Below are positions 46,427 through 55,228 of a stretch of 64,000 nt of DNA, piece by piece. The notes below the pieces were generated by a model. It saw nothing but the letters and a program-made list of their open reading frames with translations. It ran no database searches and had not been told where the DNA came from. A program made the translations under genes and the position numbers. The stretch is from Citrobacter amalonaticus (lineage in GTDB: Bacteria; Pseudomonadota; Gammaproteobacteria; Enterobacterales; Enterobacteriaceae): the NCBI RefSeq assembly GCF_001559075.2, contig NZ_CP014015.2, positions 2,294,001 through 2,358,000 on the forward strand, written 5' to 3'. The stretch's first letter is position 1. Every line of letters starts with the position of its first letter.

Positions 46427-46435
46427 CATGATTCC

Positions 46436-47617
46436 TTAGCGCTCAATGAGGGCGATTCGTCGGTTATAGATGTTCATCAGCAGTGAGATGCTCAGGCTGA
46501 TGACCAGGTACACCGACATCGTGATGGCGATCGTTTCGATGGCCTGTCCTGTCTGATTAAGTACCGTACCGGCGAACAGCGATACCATGTCGGGATAGCC
46601 AATGGCGGCGGCCAGCGATGAGTTTTTCACAATATTCAGATACTGGCTGGTCAGCGGTGGAATAATGACGCGAAGTGCCTGAGGAATAATGACCTGTCGA
46701 AGGGTCACGGTATTAGGCAATCCCAGAGAGCGGGCGGCTTCATGCTGACCGTAGGGGACAGCCTGAATGCCTGCCCGGATGATTTCGGCAATAAACGCCG
46801 AGGTATATACCGATAACGCCAGCGTCAGGGCCGCCAGTTCAGGAATGAGCACCATTCCTCCACGGAAGTTGAAGCCGCGTAGTTGTGGGATATCCCAGTG
46901 TAGCGCCGCGCCAAAAAGCCAGTGCGCGATGAGCGGCAATAGCACAATCAGACTTAATGCGGTAGGCCAGGTTCTGCGAAGTTGTCCCGTTTTCATCTGA
47001 TGCATTTTATTGAAGCGGAACAGACCTATGGACAGCACAATGGCAATCACTGCCGAGAGCACGAAAGCGAGTACGCCTTCCCCTAACTGCGGAGACGGGA
47101 TATAGAGTCCCCGATTACTCAGAAAGACCATATCCAGCGCGCTCGCGGCCTGACGTGGGCCGGGTAAATTGCGCAGAACCGCGAAGTACCAGAAAAAGAT
47201 TTGCAGCAGGGGTGGGATATTACGAAAGGTCTCAATATAAACCGTCGAGAGTTTACGCAGTAGCCAGTTATCGGAAAGACGCGCCAGTCCGAGAAAGAAG
47301 CCGATAAATGACGCAAAGACAATACACAATGCGGAAACCAGCAGCGTATTAAGCAAGCCCACCACAAAAACACGTCCGTACGTGTCACCCTGCTGATAGT
47401 CGATCAGGTGCTGGACGATGCCAAACCCAGCGCTACGGTCGAGAAAGGCAAAGCCCGAGGTAATGCCGCGACTGCTTAGATTATTAATCGTGTTATGAAT
47501 GAGATAGATAGCAACTGCAACGACCGCAAGAATGGCGAGGATCTGGAACAGCCAGGCGCGGACCGCAGGGTTTGAAAAGGAGAGTGACCCTTTTACACTT
47601 GAGCGGCGATGGAACAT
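46436..47617 (-). CDS. yhdX: YhdX, amino-acid ABC transporter permease
   Basis: 393-residue inner-membrane permease (AapQ type), partner of YhdY. About eight hydrophobic segments; the EAA-type loop HEAARSLGLPNTVTLRQVIIP is near residue 295. The first TM (AWLFQILAILAVVAVAIYLI) is followed by a periplasmic region. Located between yhdW and yhdY. Confidence 0.94.
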   Translation of the reverse strand: MFHRRSSVKGSLSFSNPAVRAWLFQILAILAVVAVAIYLIHNTINNLSSRGITSGFAFLDRSAGFGIVQHLIDYQQGDTYGRVFVVGLLNTLLVSALCIVFASFIGFFLGLARLSDNWLLRKLSTVYIETFRNIPPLLQIFFWYFAVLRNLPGPRQAASALDMVFLSNRGLYIPSPQLGEGVLAFVLSAVIAIVLSIGLFRFNKMHQMKTGQLRRTWPTALSLIVLLPLIAHWLFGAALHWDIPQLRGFNFRGGMVLIPELAALTLALSVYTSAFIAEIIRAGIQAVPYGQHEAARSLGLPNTVTLRQVIIPQALRVIIPPLTSQYLNIVKNSSLAAAIGYPDMVSLFAGTVLNQTGQAIETIAITMSVYLVISLSISLLMNIYNRRIALIER

Positions 47618-47686
47618 AGGAAAGCCTCGGTAACCATAACTCTGAACTGAGCGCCGCCTGTGCGGCGCCCGTTACATCACAACGAC

Positions 47687-48712
47687 TTAACGCACCGGCG
47701 GTGCGTATTGAATGCCGCCGTTATTCCAGAGATTGTTCTGTCCACGTTTGATCTTCAGCGGACTTTCCGATCCGACATTGCGTTCAAAGATCTCCGCATA
47801 GTTACCCACCTGCTTGATGATGTTGTAAGCCCATTTATTGTCGAGCTTCAGATCTTTGCCGTAGTCGCCTTCTTTGCCCAGCAGGTGTGCCATATCCGGT
47901 GTTGCCGGGTTCGCCGCTTTCTCATCGACGTTCTTCGACGTCACGCCCATCTCTTCGGCATTCAACATGGCAAACAGCGTCCAACGCACAATAGAGAACC
48001 ATTCGTCGTCGCCGCGACGAACAACCGGCCCCAGCGGCTCTTTCGAGATGACCTCTGGCAGCACAAGCCATTCAGTCGGGTTGCTGAGTTTGATGCGCAG
48101 GGCATACAGTTGGGACTGGTCAGAGGCGAGGGTATCGCAACGTCCGGATTCCAGCGCTTTTGCCGACTCATCTGAACGGTCAAAAGTCACCGGGGTGTAT
48201 TTCATGTTGTTGGCTTTAAAATAATCCGCCACGTTCAGTTCCGTATCTGTTCCCGCCTGAATACAAACGGTAGCGCCATCTAACTCTTTCGCGCTTTTCA
48301 GACCCGCTTTGTTGTGAGTCAGGAAGCCAATGCCGTCGTAATAGGTGACGCCAGTGAAGGACATGCCCATTCCGGCATCACGCGAGGAGGTCCAGGTCGT
48401 ATTACGGGAGAGAAGATCGACTTCGCCAGACTGTAATGCGGTGAAGCGTTCTTTTGCGGTGAGTGGGGTATATTTTACTTTTGTATCATCTCCCAGGACG
48501 GCGGCGGCAACGCCACGGCAAACATCCACATCTATCCCGGAGAATTTCCCGTCCGCGTCAGCGTAAGAAAAACCGGGAAGACCGTCACTGATACCGCATT
48601 GTACGAACCCTTTCTTTTTTACCGCATCCAGCGTGGTTCCTGCATGTGCCTGATTGGCAACCGCAAGCAGCACGCCGGCCGCAGCCAGTGTGGCTATCAT
48701 CATCTTTTTCAT
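47687..48712 (-). CDS. yhdW: YhdW, periplasmic amino-acid-binding protein
   Basis: 341-residue family 3 solute-binding protein (AapJ type). The signal peptide MKKMMIATLAAAGVLLAVANQAHA is cleaved after AHA. The mature part starts GTTLDAVKKKGFVQCGI and has the SBP_bac_3 signature GFSYADADGKFSGIDVDVCR near 48-67. The frame is uninterrupted, while K-12 annotations have treated yhdW as defective (from memory). It leads the operon and is preceded by a sigma-54 promoter, so it probably serves nitrogen scavenging. Confidence 0.94.
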   Translation of the reverse strand: MKKMMIATLAAAGVLLAVANQAHAGTTLDAVKKKGFVQCGISDGLPGFSYADADGKFSGIDVDVCRGVAAAVLGDDTKVKYTPLTAKERFTALQSGEVDLLSRNTTWTSSRDAGMGMSFTGVTYYDGIGFLTHNKAGLKSAKELDGATVCIQAGTDTELNVADYFKANNMKYTPVTFDRSDESAKALESGRCDTLASDQSQLYALRIKLSNPTEWLVLPEVISKEPLGPVVRRGDDEWFSIVRWTLFAMLNAEEMGVTSKNVDEKAANPATPDMAHLLGKEGDYGKDLKLDNKWAYNIIKQVGNYAEIFERNVGSESPLKIKRGQNNLWNNGGIQYAPPVR

Positions 48713-48802
48713 AATGCATCCTGTGTGGCAAAGAAATTATTGTTATAGAGAGACGTTCTGCAACGTCTTTAACCTGTCTGTGGCATTGGCCATACTCTTC
48801 TA

Positions 48803-48818
48803 AGCAAAGGTAATGCCA
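48803..48818 (-). promoter_or_regulatory. Sigma-54 promoter of yhdWXYZ
   Basis: Read on the minus strand, TGGCATTACCTTTGCT matches the sigma-54 consensus TGGCACG-N4-TTGCW with GG and GC in exact -24/-12 spacing. It lies about 90 bases before yhdW. yhdW is recalled as an Ntr-regulated gene in E. coli. Confidence 0.85.
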
Positions 48819-48880
48819 GGTTTTGCGCGTGAATATCCGACGCAATAAGCAGAGTGTAGACAGGAAAAAATAAATGCAGC

Positions 48881-48895
48881 GCCCTGAAATGGTGC
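48881..48895. promoter_or_regulatory. NtrC-binding-site-like dyad, promoter-proximal
   Basis: GCCCTGAAATGGTGC matches GCAC(C/T)-N5-GGTGC with one mismatch. Its centre is about 97 bases upstream of the predicted sigma-54 start, close to the enhancer distance at glnA. Confidence 0.7.
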
Positions 48896-48910
48896 GAAAT
48901 TGAAACGTAA

Positions 48911-48925
48911 GCCACATTTTGGAGC
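48911..48925. promoter_or_regulatory. NtrC-binding-site-like dyad, distal
   Basis: GCCACATTTTGGAGC keeps 12 of 15 positions of an ideal GCACC-ATTTT-GGTGC site. It is centred 30 bases from the proximal dyad, about three helical turns, as expected for cooperative NtrC dimers. Confidence 0.5.
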
Positions 48926-48967
48926 AAAATATTTAAAATAATGCGCGCAAAGTGAAATAACGATTTC

Positions 48968-48997
48968 GGGCGTGAATATCGAGGGCGTGAGTATCGA
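48968..48997. repeat. Tandem 15-bp repeat upstream of yhdW
   Basis: GGGCGTGAATATCGA and GGGCGTGAGTATCGA stand back to back. A third copy of the core GCGTGAATATC occurs at 48827-48837, beside the sigma-54 promoter. The rest of the gene-free interval 48713-49137 is AT-rich and shows no coding region. Confidence 0.8.
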
Positions 48998-49106
48998 AAA
49001 ATAAATGAGAAAAGAGAAAGGGCTGGACGTTATTGATTATTAAAATGTATTAGCTAACGTATTTTTCAACACGTTGAATGATATGAAAAACAGTGTTCTT
49101 AGGCTA

Positions 49107-49130
49107 AGAGCGCGGCAAGTACCGCGCTCT
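49107..49130. terminator. Hairpin downstream of yhdV
   Basis: AGAGCGCGG-CAAGTA-CCGCGCTCT: a perfect 9-bp stem directly after the yhdV stop on the minus strand. It lacks a long T-run, so it may terminate weakly or protect the mRNA end. Confidence 0.65.
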
Positions 49131-49137
49131 GAGAATG

Positions 49138-49359
49138 TTATTTTGACAACGCGATGATCCCCATCGTCAGGCCTGCTACCGCTGCGGCCCCGCCAGCAAT
49201 GGCGCCTGCGGTTTCCCAGTTATCCTGGGTCGTCCCTTTCATACAGGTATTGGTATGAACGAGACGTCCTTGATCATCATAAACCGGAACGCAGGGTGAA
49301 TCGTGTGCACAGCCCGCCAGCAATGCCGTGAGCAATGCTACTGGAATTAATCTTTTCAT
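49138..49359 (-). CDS. yhdV: YhdV, small lipoprotein
   Basis: 73-residue predicted lipoprotein of unknown function. The signal MKRLIPVALLTALLAGC ends in a lipobox with Cys17, followed by AHDSPCVPVYD. The C-terminal half, GAIAGGAAAVAGLTMGIIALSK, is a glycine-zipper-like hydrophobic stretch. Asp at +3 rather than +2 leaves outer-membrane sorting likely. It lies between yhdW and acrF with its own spacing. Confidence 0.88.
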   Translation of the reverse strand: MKRLIPVALLTALLAGCAHDSPCVPVYDDQGRLVHTNTCMKGTTQDNWETAGAIAGGAAAVAGLTMGIIALSK

Positions 49360-49573
49360 GGTGTTACCTCAACAATAAGCGTTCCGCTAAATGCAGCAAC
49401 AGAGAATGCTGACCCTTTGCGAATACGGAACGAATTTTACCACCGCTTAAAAAAAGATTGGCATATGGAATAATCTCAATTCATGTGGATTGTAAAAATA
49501 ATGGAGGAGGGAATTTAGTATTACGCAGAGCAAATGACTATCTGTTTAATAAATAAAGAAAGATACCAGCAGG

Positions 49574-49596
49574 AAAAAGGCGTCCGTAGACGCCTT
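49574..49596 (-). terminator. acrF terminator
   Basis: On the minus strand AAGGCGTC-TACG-GACGCCTTTTT forms an 8-bp stem with a TACG loop and T5, 11 bases after the acrF stop. Confidence 0.85.
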
Positions 49597-49606
49597 AATT
49601 TACACA

Positions 49607-52600
49607 TTAACTCTGGGATTTGTTAAATCGGCCTCTGACGACCACAAAAAACACCGGGACAAAGAAGATGGCCAGCAGCGTTGCCGTCAGCATCCCTCCC
49701 ATCACACCGGTTCCGACCGCATGCTGGGCGCCACTTCCTGCCCCGCGACTGATGACCAGCGGCATTACGCCGAGGATGAACGCGAGTGAGGTCATCAGAA
49801 TAGGGCGCAGGCGCATGCGAGCCGCCTCAAGCGTGGCCTCGATCAGACCACGACCTTCCTTCTCCATCAGATCCTTGGCAAATTCCACGATCAGAATGGC
49901 GTTTTTCGCGGAAAGCCCAATCGTGGTTAACAGTCCGACCTGAAAATAAACGTCGTTATTTAGCCCACGCAGGGAAGCGGCCAGAAGCGCACCCACCACG
50001 CCGAGCGGGACTACCAGCATTACCGAGAACGGAATGGACCAGCTTTCATACAGTGCGGCAAGACAGAGGAACACAACGATCAGCGAGATGGCATACAGTG
50101 CCGGTGCCTGATTGCCTGAAAGACGTTCCTGATATGACATTCCCGTCCAGTCATGACCAATACCATTAGGCAGATTTGACGCGAGACTTTCCATCATGGC
50201 CATCGCTTCACCGGTGCTTCGACCGGGGGCAGCCTCACCCAACAGTTCCATCGACGGCATACCGTTGAAGCGTTCCAGGCGCGGAGAACCATACACCCAG
50301 CGGGCTGAGCTGAAGGCTGAGAAAGGCACCATCTCGCCGTTGGCACTACGAACGTACAGATTATTGATATCTTCTGGCAGCATACGGAATTTCGCATCTG
50401 CCTGAACATACACTTTCTTCACTCGTCCGCGGTCAATGAAGTCGTTAACGTAGTAGCCGCCTAACGACGCAGAGATTGTTTCGTTAATGTCTGACAGCGC
50501 AATGCCAAGCGCCTGTGCTTTTTCCTGGTCGACATCCAGCTTGAACTGAGGGGTATCCTCCAGACCGTTAGGTCGAACACGGACCAGCAGATCGGCGTGC
50601 TTAGCCACCATACCCATTAGCTGATTACGCGCTGATGTTAACGCTGTATGTCCCAACCCCCCCTGGTCAATCAGTTCAAAGTCGAAACCAGTCGCGGTGC
50701 CCAGTTCAATTATCGCCGGCATGTTGAAGGGGAAGACCAGCCCATCCCGGATCTGGCTGAACGCGCGCGTTGCACGCGCAATCACCGCTTCAACGCTGTT
50801 TTCCTTGCCGCTACGCTCATCCCAGGGTTTCAGGCTGATGAAGGCCAGACCCGCGTTCTGCGCCTGGCCGCTAAAGCTGAAACCGTTGACGGTAAACACG
50901 CTTTCAACGTTCGCTTTTTCGTTATTCAGGTAGTAATGCGTGACCTGATCCAACACTTTTTGGGTGCGTTCCTGGGTTGCCCCGGCAGGTAACTGAACCA
51001 TCGTCATGAATACGCCCTGATCTTCATCAGGCAGAAAGGAGGTGGGGAGACGGAGAAACAGTACCCCCATCCCGACGACAATCAGGATGTAAAGAAGCAG
51101 GTAGCGTCCGGTTTTGCGCACAATGCCGCTGACGCTGTTGGTGTAGTGGTTAACGCTGAGATCAAATTTGGCATTAAACCAGCCGAAAAATCCGCCTTTC
51201 TTCTCGTGGTGTTCGGCGGATGCTGGTTTTAGCAGCGTTGCGCAAAGTGCCGGGGTCAGGATCAATGCCACCAGAACCGAAAGCGCCATTGCCGACACTA
51301 TCGTGATGGAAAACTGGCGATAAATAGCTCCGGTGGACCCGCCGAAAAAGGCCATTGGGATGAAGACGGCAGACAGCACCATTGCGATCCCAACCAGCGC
51401 CCCCTGGATCTGCGACATGGATTTCTCGGTTGCCTCTTTGGGCGGCAACTTTTCCTCCATCATCACACGTTCAACGTTTTCCACTACCACAATGGCGTCA
51501 TCGACCAGCAGGCCGATCGCCAGCACCATCCCGAACATCGTCAGGGTGTTGATCGAGTAGCCAAACGCCGAGAGCACGGCAAATGTACCCAATAGCACAA
51601 CGGGAACCGCAATCGTCGGAATGAGCGTCGCACGGATATTCTGTAAAAACAGATACATCACGAGGAAGACCAGGACGATCGCTTCAAACAGTGTTTTTAC
51701 CACTTCGTGAATGGAGATCTTCACAAACGGCGTGGTGTCATACGGGTAAACCACTTTCATCCCTGGCGGGAAGAAGGGTTGTAGCTCAACGAGTTTGGTT
51801 TTAATCGCTTTGGCGGTATCCAGAGCGTTGGCACCGGTCGCCAGTTTGATCCCCAGACCCGCTGCCGGTTTACCGTTAATTCGGGCGACAACGTTATAGT
51901 TTTCCCCCCCGAGTTCGATACGTGCGACATCTTTAAGATGGACGACGGAACCGTCACTGTTTACCCGTAATGTGACTTTGCCGAATTCCTCAGGATCTTT
52001 CAGTCGCGTCTGCGCGATGATAGATGCGTTCAACTGCTGCCCTGGCAGCGAGGGCGTTCCGCCCAACTGACCCGCTGCGATCTGGTCGTTCTGTATTTTC
52101 AGTTGATTGATCACATCGACCGGTGTGAGCTGGTATTTGTTCAGCAGATTAGCATCCAGCCAGATACGCATCGCGTACTGCGCGCCAAATAACTGTACAT
52201 CGCCCACACCGTTCTGACGGCTGATCGTATCTTTCACGTTTGAAGCAACGTAGTCGGAGATATCATCCTGGGTCGTTTGCGGATCGTCAGAGACAAACCC
52301 CGCCACTAACAAGAAACTGCTGCTCGACTTTTCTACGCTGATCCCTTGCTGTTGAACTTCCTGAGGCAGCAATGGCGTCGCCAGCTGCAGTTTGTTTTGT
52401 ACCTGAACCTGGGCAATATCGGGGTCGGTCCCGGACTGAAAGGTCAAGGTGATGGTCACGCTACCCGCAGAATCGCTGGTGGAGGACATATACATCAGGT
52501 TATCGATACCGTTCATATTCTGTTCGATAACCTGGGTCACCGTATCCTGCACTGTTTGCGCATCGGCTCCTGGATAGGTTGCGGAAATGGCTACCGCTGG

Positions 52601-52720
52601 CGGAGCGATAGTCGGGTATTGCGCAACGGGCAGTTGCATAATCGCCAGGGCACCAGCCAGCATCAAAATGATGGCCAGCACCCAGGCAAAGATAGGACGT
52701 CTAATGAAAAAGTTTGCCAT
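49607..52720 (-). CDS. acrF: AcrF, RND multidrug efflux pump
   Basis: Inner-membrane proton-driven RND transporter, trimeric partner of AcrE and probably TolC. The 1037 residues have 12 TM segments in two halves. The proton-relay Asp pair is in LLVDDAIVVVENVE (near 400-415), and the large periplasmic pore and docking domains are present. N-terminus MANFFIRRPIFAWVLAIILM is typical. A slightly longer C-terminus than E. coli ends GRFNKSQS. Eleven bases after acrE. Confidence 0.96.
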   Translation of the reverse strand: MANFFIRRPIFAWVLAIILMLAGALAIMQLPVAQYPTIAPPAVAISATYPGADAQTVQDTVTQVIEQNMNGIDNLMYMSSTSDSAGSVTITLTFQSGTDPDIAQVQVQNKLQLATPLLPQEVQQQGISVEKSSSSFLLVAGFVSDDPQTTQDDISDYVASNVKDTISRQNGVGDVQLFGAQYAMRIWLDANLLNKYQLTPVDVINQLKIQNDQIAAGQLGGTPSLPGQQLNASIIAQTRLKDPEEFGKVTLRVNSDGSVVHLKDVARIELGGENYNVVARINGKPAAGLGIKLATGANALDTAKAIKTKLVELQPFFPPGMKVVYPYDTTPFVKISIHEVVKTLFEAIVLVFLVMYLFLQNIRATLIPTIAVPVVLLGTFAVLSAFGYSINTLTMFGMVLAIGLLVDDAIVVVENVERVMMEEKLPPKEATEKSMSQIQGALVGIAMVLSAVFIPMAFFGGSTGAIYRQFSITIVSAMALSVLVALILTPALCATLLKPASAEHHEKKGGFFGWFNAKFDLSVNHYTNSVSGIVRKTGRYLLLYILIVVGMGVLFLRLPTSFLPDEDQGVFMTMVQLPAGATQERTQKVLDQVTHYYLNNEKANVESVFTVNGFSFSGQAQNAGLAFISLKPWDERSGKENSVEAVIARATRAFSQIRDGLVFPFNMPAIIELGTATGFDFELIDQGGLGHTALTSARNQLMGMVAKHADLLVRVRPNGLEDTPQFKLDVDQEKAQALGIALSDINETISASLGGYYVNDFIDRGRVKKVYVQADAKFRMLPEDINNLYVRSANGEMVPFSAFSSARWVYGSPRLERFNGMPSMELLGEAAPGRSTGEAMAMMESLASNLPNGIGHDWTGMSYQERLSGNQAPALYAISLIVVFLCLAALYESWSIPFSVMLVVPLGVVGALLAASLRGLNNDVYFQVGLLTTIGLSAKNAILIVEFAKDLMEKEGRGLIEATLEAARMRLRPILMTSLAFILGVMPLVISRGAGSGAQHAVGTGVMGGMLTATLLAIFFVPVFFVVVRGRFNKSQS

Positions 52721-52731
52721 ATCCGGTGACC

Positions 52732-53895
52732 TTATTGCGCTGCGTTTGCCGCAGGGGTATTGGCATCCGTGGTGGCTTTCACTTTCGCGCCGGGATGGGC
52801 TTTTTGTAATCCGCTGACAATCACCCGATCGCTTGGCTGTAGGCCTTCGCTAATCAGCCATTTGTCACCGACGGCCTGAGAAGCGACAACCGTGCGCGGC
52901 TCAACCTGACTTTGGCTATTGACGACCAGTACCGTCGCATCGCCACGAGGCGTACGCGTTACCCCCTGCTGGGGGATCAAAATGGCGTTGGGCTGAACGC
53001 CTTCGTCAATGCGAGCGCGAACAAACATCCCCGGCAGCAGAGCGTGCTGCGGGTTAGGGAAGACGGCGCGAAGGGTGATAGAGCCAGTGCTTTCGTCCAC
53101 CGTGACATCAGAAAACTGCAGTGTCCCTTTCAGGGGATACGCCGTGCCATTTTCCATCACCAACTGGACGCTGCTGCTGGCGGTGTCTTTATGCAGGCTG
53201 CCCTGTTCAACGGACTGCTTAAGTCGCATAAAGTCACTACTGGACTGTGTGACATCGACATAGATAGGATCGAGTTGCTGTACGGTAGCCAGTGCTGTTG
53301 CCTGACCATTGGTGACCAGCGCGCCTTCCGTGACGCTGGATTTGCCAATACGACCATCGATTGGCGAGGTGACTTTGGTGTAAGCAAGATTGATACGTGC
53401 GCTCTCAACCGCGGCTCGTGCGGCAATGACCGTCGCATCGGCCTGACGCGCATCCGCAATCGCCTGGTCATATTCCTGTTGGCTGATGTATTTTGTGCCT
53501 ACCAGTGGAACATAGCGCTTAACCGTCAGATGGGCGATGGCGGCAGCAGCTTCACTTTTCGCCAGTTCCCCTTTCGCACTATCGTAATCTGCCTGATAAG
53601 TGGCAGGATCGATCTGATACAGTGATTGCCCGGCCTGAACATCGCTGCCCTCAGTGAAGTTTCTTTTGAGAACAATACCACTGACCTGTGGACGAACTTC
53701 CGCAATGCGGAATGCGGATGTCCGCCCCGGCAGTTCGGTTGTTACCGCTAACGGCGCGGCGGTGACCACATGAACGGTCACCTGCGGTTCGGTTGCCTGA
53801 GCTTGCTTATCTCCCTGATCGTTACAACCGGCAAGTAACGCAGCAGAGATGAGGATAAATGAGGGCAGGCGTGAAAACCTGGCATGTTTCGTCAT
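52732..53895 (-). CDS. acrE: AcrE, periplasmic adaptor lipoprotein of the AcrEF pump
   Basis: 387-residue membrane-fusion protein linking AcrF to the outer-membrane channel. The signal MTKHARFSRLPSFILISAALLAGC ends in a lipobox Cys. The mature part has a biotinyl-lipoyl-like domain (near 65-100), a helical hairpin (100-170) and a beta-barrel. The tail is Ala/Asn-rich. It is divergent from acrS, its likely local repressor. Confidence 0.95.
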   Translation of the reverse strand: MTKHARFSRLPSFILISAALLAGCNDQGDKQAQATEPQVTVHVVTAAPLAVTTELPGRTSAFRIAEVRPQVSGIVLKRNFTEGSDVQAGQSLYQIDPATYQADYDSAKGELAKSEAAAAIAHLTVKRYVPLVGTKYISQQEYDQAIADARQADATVIAARAAVESARINLAYTKVTSPIDGRIGKSSVTEGALVTNGQATALATVQQLDPIYVDVTQSSSDFMRLKQSVEQGSLHKDTASSSVQLVMENGTAYPLKGTLQFSDVTVDESTGSITLRAVFPNPQHALLPGMFVRARIDEGVQPNAILIPQQGVTRTPRGDATVLVVNSQSQVEPRTVVASQAVGDKWLISEGLQPSDRVIVSGLQKAHPGAKVKATTDANTPAANAAQ

Positions 53896-54306
53896 TACTG
53901 TTCCTTAAAAACCAATAGCTCGTTATTTACCGGATAACGGTAAGGCGATAACGTGCGCGAAGAAATAACAGTTGGCTATCCTACAAATTATTAGCGTGCG
54001 ATGTAAGCAATACTTATTTTATGACCAGGTCTACGGCACGTAAAAACAAAAAAGTGATGCCTTTATCTTTTCATTTTGTTTTTCTTTGTCATGCTTTGTT
54101 TCTGGCTAATATATTTGGAAATGTACATTTGTCGTATGAATGTTTTTATTGGTTTTATTTGTGGTGTTTATTTAATTGAATGTTTTGTGCTGAGGCTATT
54201 CGCTTTTGTTTCATCTCGGAACGGATGAGGTGATACAGTTATTTTTATCGGTAATTCTGAATTGCCGTATTCCTGTTTTTTTATTCTGCACCTGAAGCGA
54301 TAACCG
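53896..54306. other. AT-rich acrE/acrS divergent control region
   Basis: 411 bases without a convincing gene, markedly AT-rich (long T-runs at 54060-54180). This fits an H-NS-silenced promoter region; acrEF is nearly silent through H-NS in E. coli. No consensus promoter stands out. Confidence 0.6.
54125..54143. promoter_or_regulatory. Candidate AcrS/AcrR-type operator
   Basis: ACATTTGTCGTATGAATGT has ACATT/AATGT ends 9 bases apart, resembling the ACATTTATGAATGT core of AcrR operators but with a longer centre. Its place between acrE and acrS fits a TetR-family site. Weak match. Confidence 0.35.
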
Positions 54307-54954
54307 ATGGCTAAGAGAACAAAAGCCGAAGCGTTAAAAACGCGACAACATTTGATTGAGACCGCAATCATCCAGTTTTCCACACGAGGCGTTGGCAACA
54401 CGACGCTTAACGACATTGCCGACGCAGCCCAGGTCACCCGGGGTGCCATCTACTGGCATTTTGACAACAAAACGCAGCTCTTCAATGAACTCTGGCGACA
54501 GCAGCCGCCATTACGTGATCTTATTCAGGAACGCTTAGCTTTGCATGTCTGTGATAATCCCTTACAGCAGTTGCGCGAAAAGTTAATCGCCGGATTGCAA
54601 TATATCGCGGAAATTCCCCGACAGCAGGCATTGCTGCAAATTTTATATCATAAATGTGAATTTCATGAGGGAATGATATCAGAGCAAGAAATACGAGAGA
54701 AAATTGGGTTTAGCCAGAAGGGACTGCGCGACGCATTGCAGGCGAGTATGACGCAAGGGTTGATTTCCAGAACCCTGGATTTAGACGTTGTCTTAATTAT
54801 TATTCACGGTAGTTTTAGCGGGATCGTGAAAAACTGGTTGATGAATTCCGCCCGCTACGATCTTTATCAGCAGGCTCCGGCGCTGGTGGATAATGTATTA
54901 AGGATGTTAATTCCTGATGGATATGTCATGCAATTAACGCCGGAAACCCTATAA
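54307..54954 (+). CDS. acrS: AcrS (EnvR), TetR-family repressor
   Basis: 215-residue regulator known in E. coli to repress acrAB, encoded next to acrEF. The N-terminal TetR domain (1-60) includes TTLNDIADAAQVTRGAIYWHF as its HTH, here divided at residues 32-52. The C-terminal ligand domain is helical. Codon use is AT-richer than the ribosomal genes nearby. About 60 percent of the helix sequence is AcrR-like by eye. Confidence 0.92.
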   Translation: MAKRTKAEALKTRQHLIETAIIQFSTRGVGNTTLNDIADAAQVTRGAIYWHFDNKTQLFNELWRQQPPLRDLIQERLALHVCDNPLQQLREKLIAGLQYIAEIPRQQALLQILYHKCEFHEGMISEQEIREKIGFSQKGLRDALQASMTQGLISRTLDLDVVLIIIHGSFSGIVKNWLMNSARYDLYQQAPALVDNVLRMLIPDGYVMQLTPETL

Positions 54955-54981
54955 TTATTTCTCCTGCCTATCAATCTCCCG

Positions 54982-55146
54982 TTATTGCAAATCGGTACAG
55001 TTGACCAGCCTGAGTGGATTGACCGAATCCATATTGCGGCATTTATCGACTTCTGTGGTGATCAGTTCAATCCACTGGATCAGTAACGCATCAAAAAGGA
55101 ACACGGAGACCGCGAAAACAACCAGCCACCAATACTTACGAATCAT
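54982..55146 (-). CDS. yhdU: YhdU, small membrane protein
   Basis: 54-residue protein with one hydrophobic helix at residues 5-25 (YWWLVVFAVSVFLFDALLIQ) and a short periplasmic or cytoplasmic end holding two Cys (DKCRNMDSVN, LVNCTDLQ). ATG at 55146 is chosen for its AGGA at 8 bases; an ATG at 55167 would add seven residues. Function unknown. Lies between acrS (convergent) and yhdJ. Confidence 0.75.
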   Translation of the reverse strand: MIRKYWWLVVFAVSVFLFDALLIQWIELITTEVDKCRNMDSVNPLRLVNCTDLQ

Positions 55147-55228
55147 TGCCAAATCCTGTGTATTCATGCCCAAGCGTGCAGGAAATATACACGAAAAAAG
55201 CGTCCTGAAAAGCAGGATTACAATGCTT

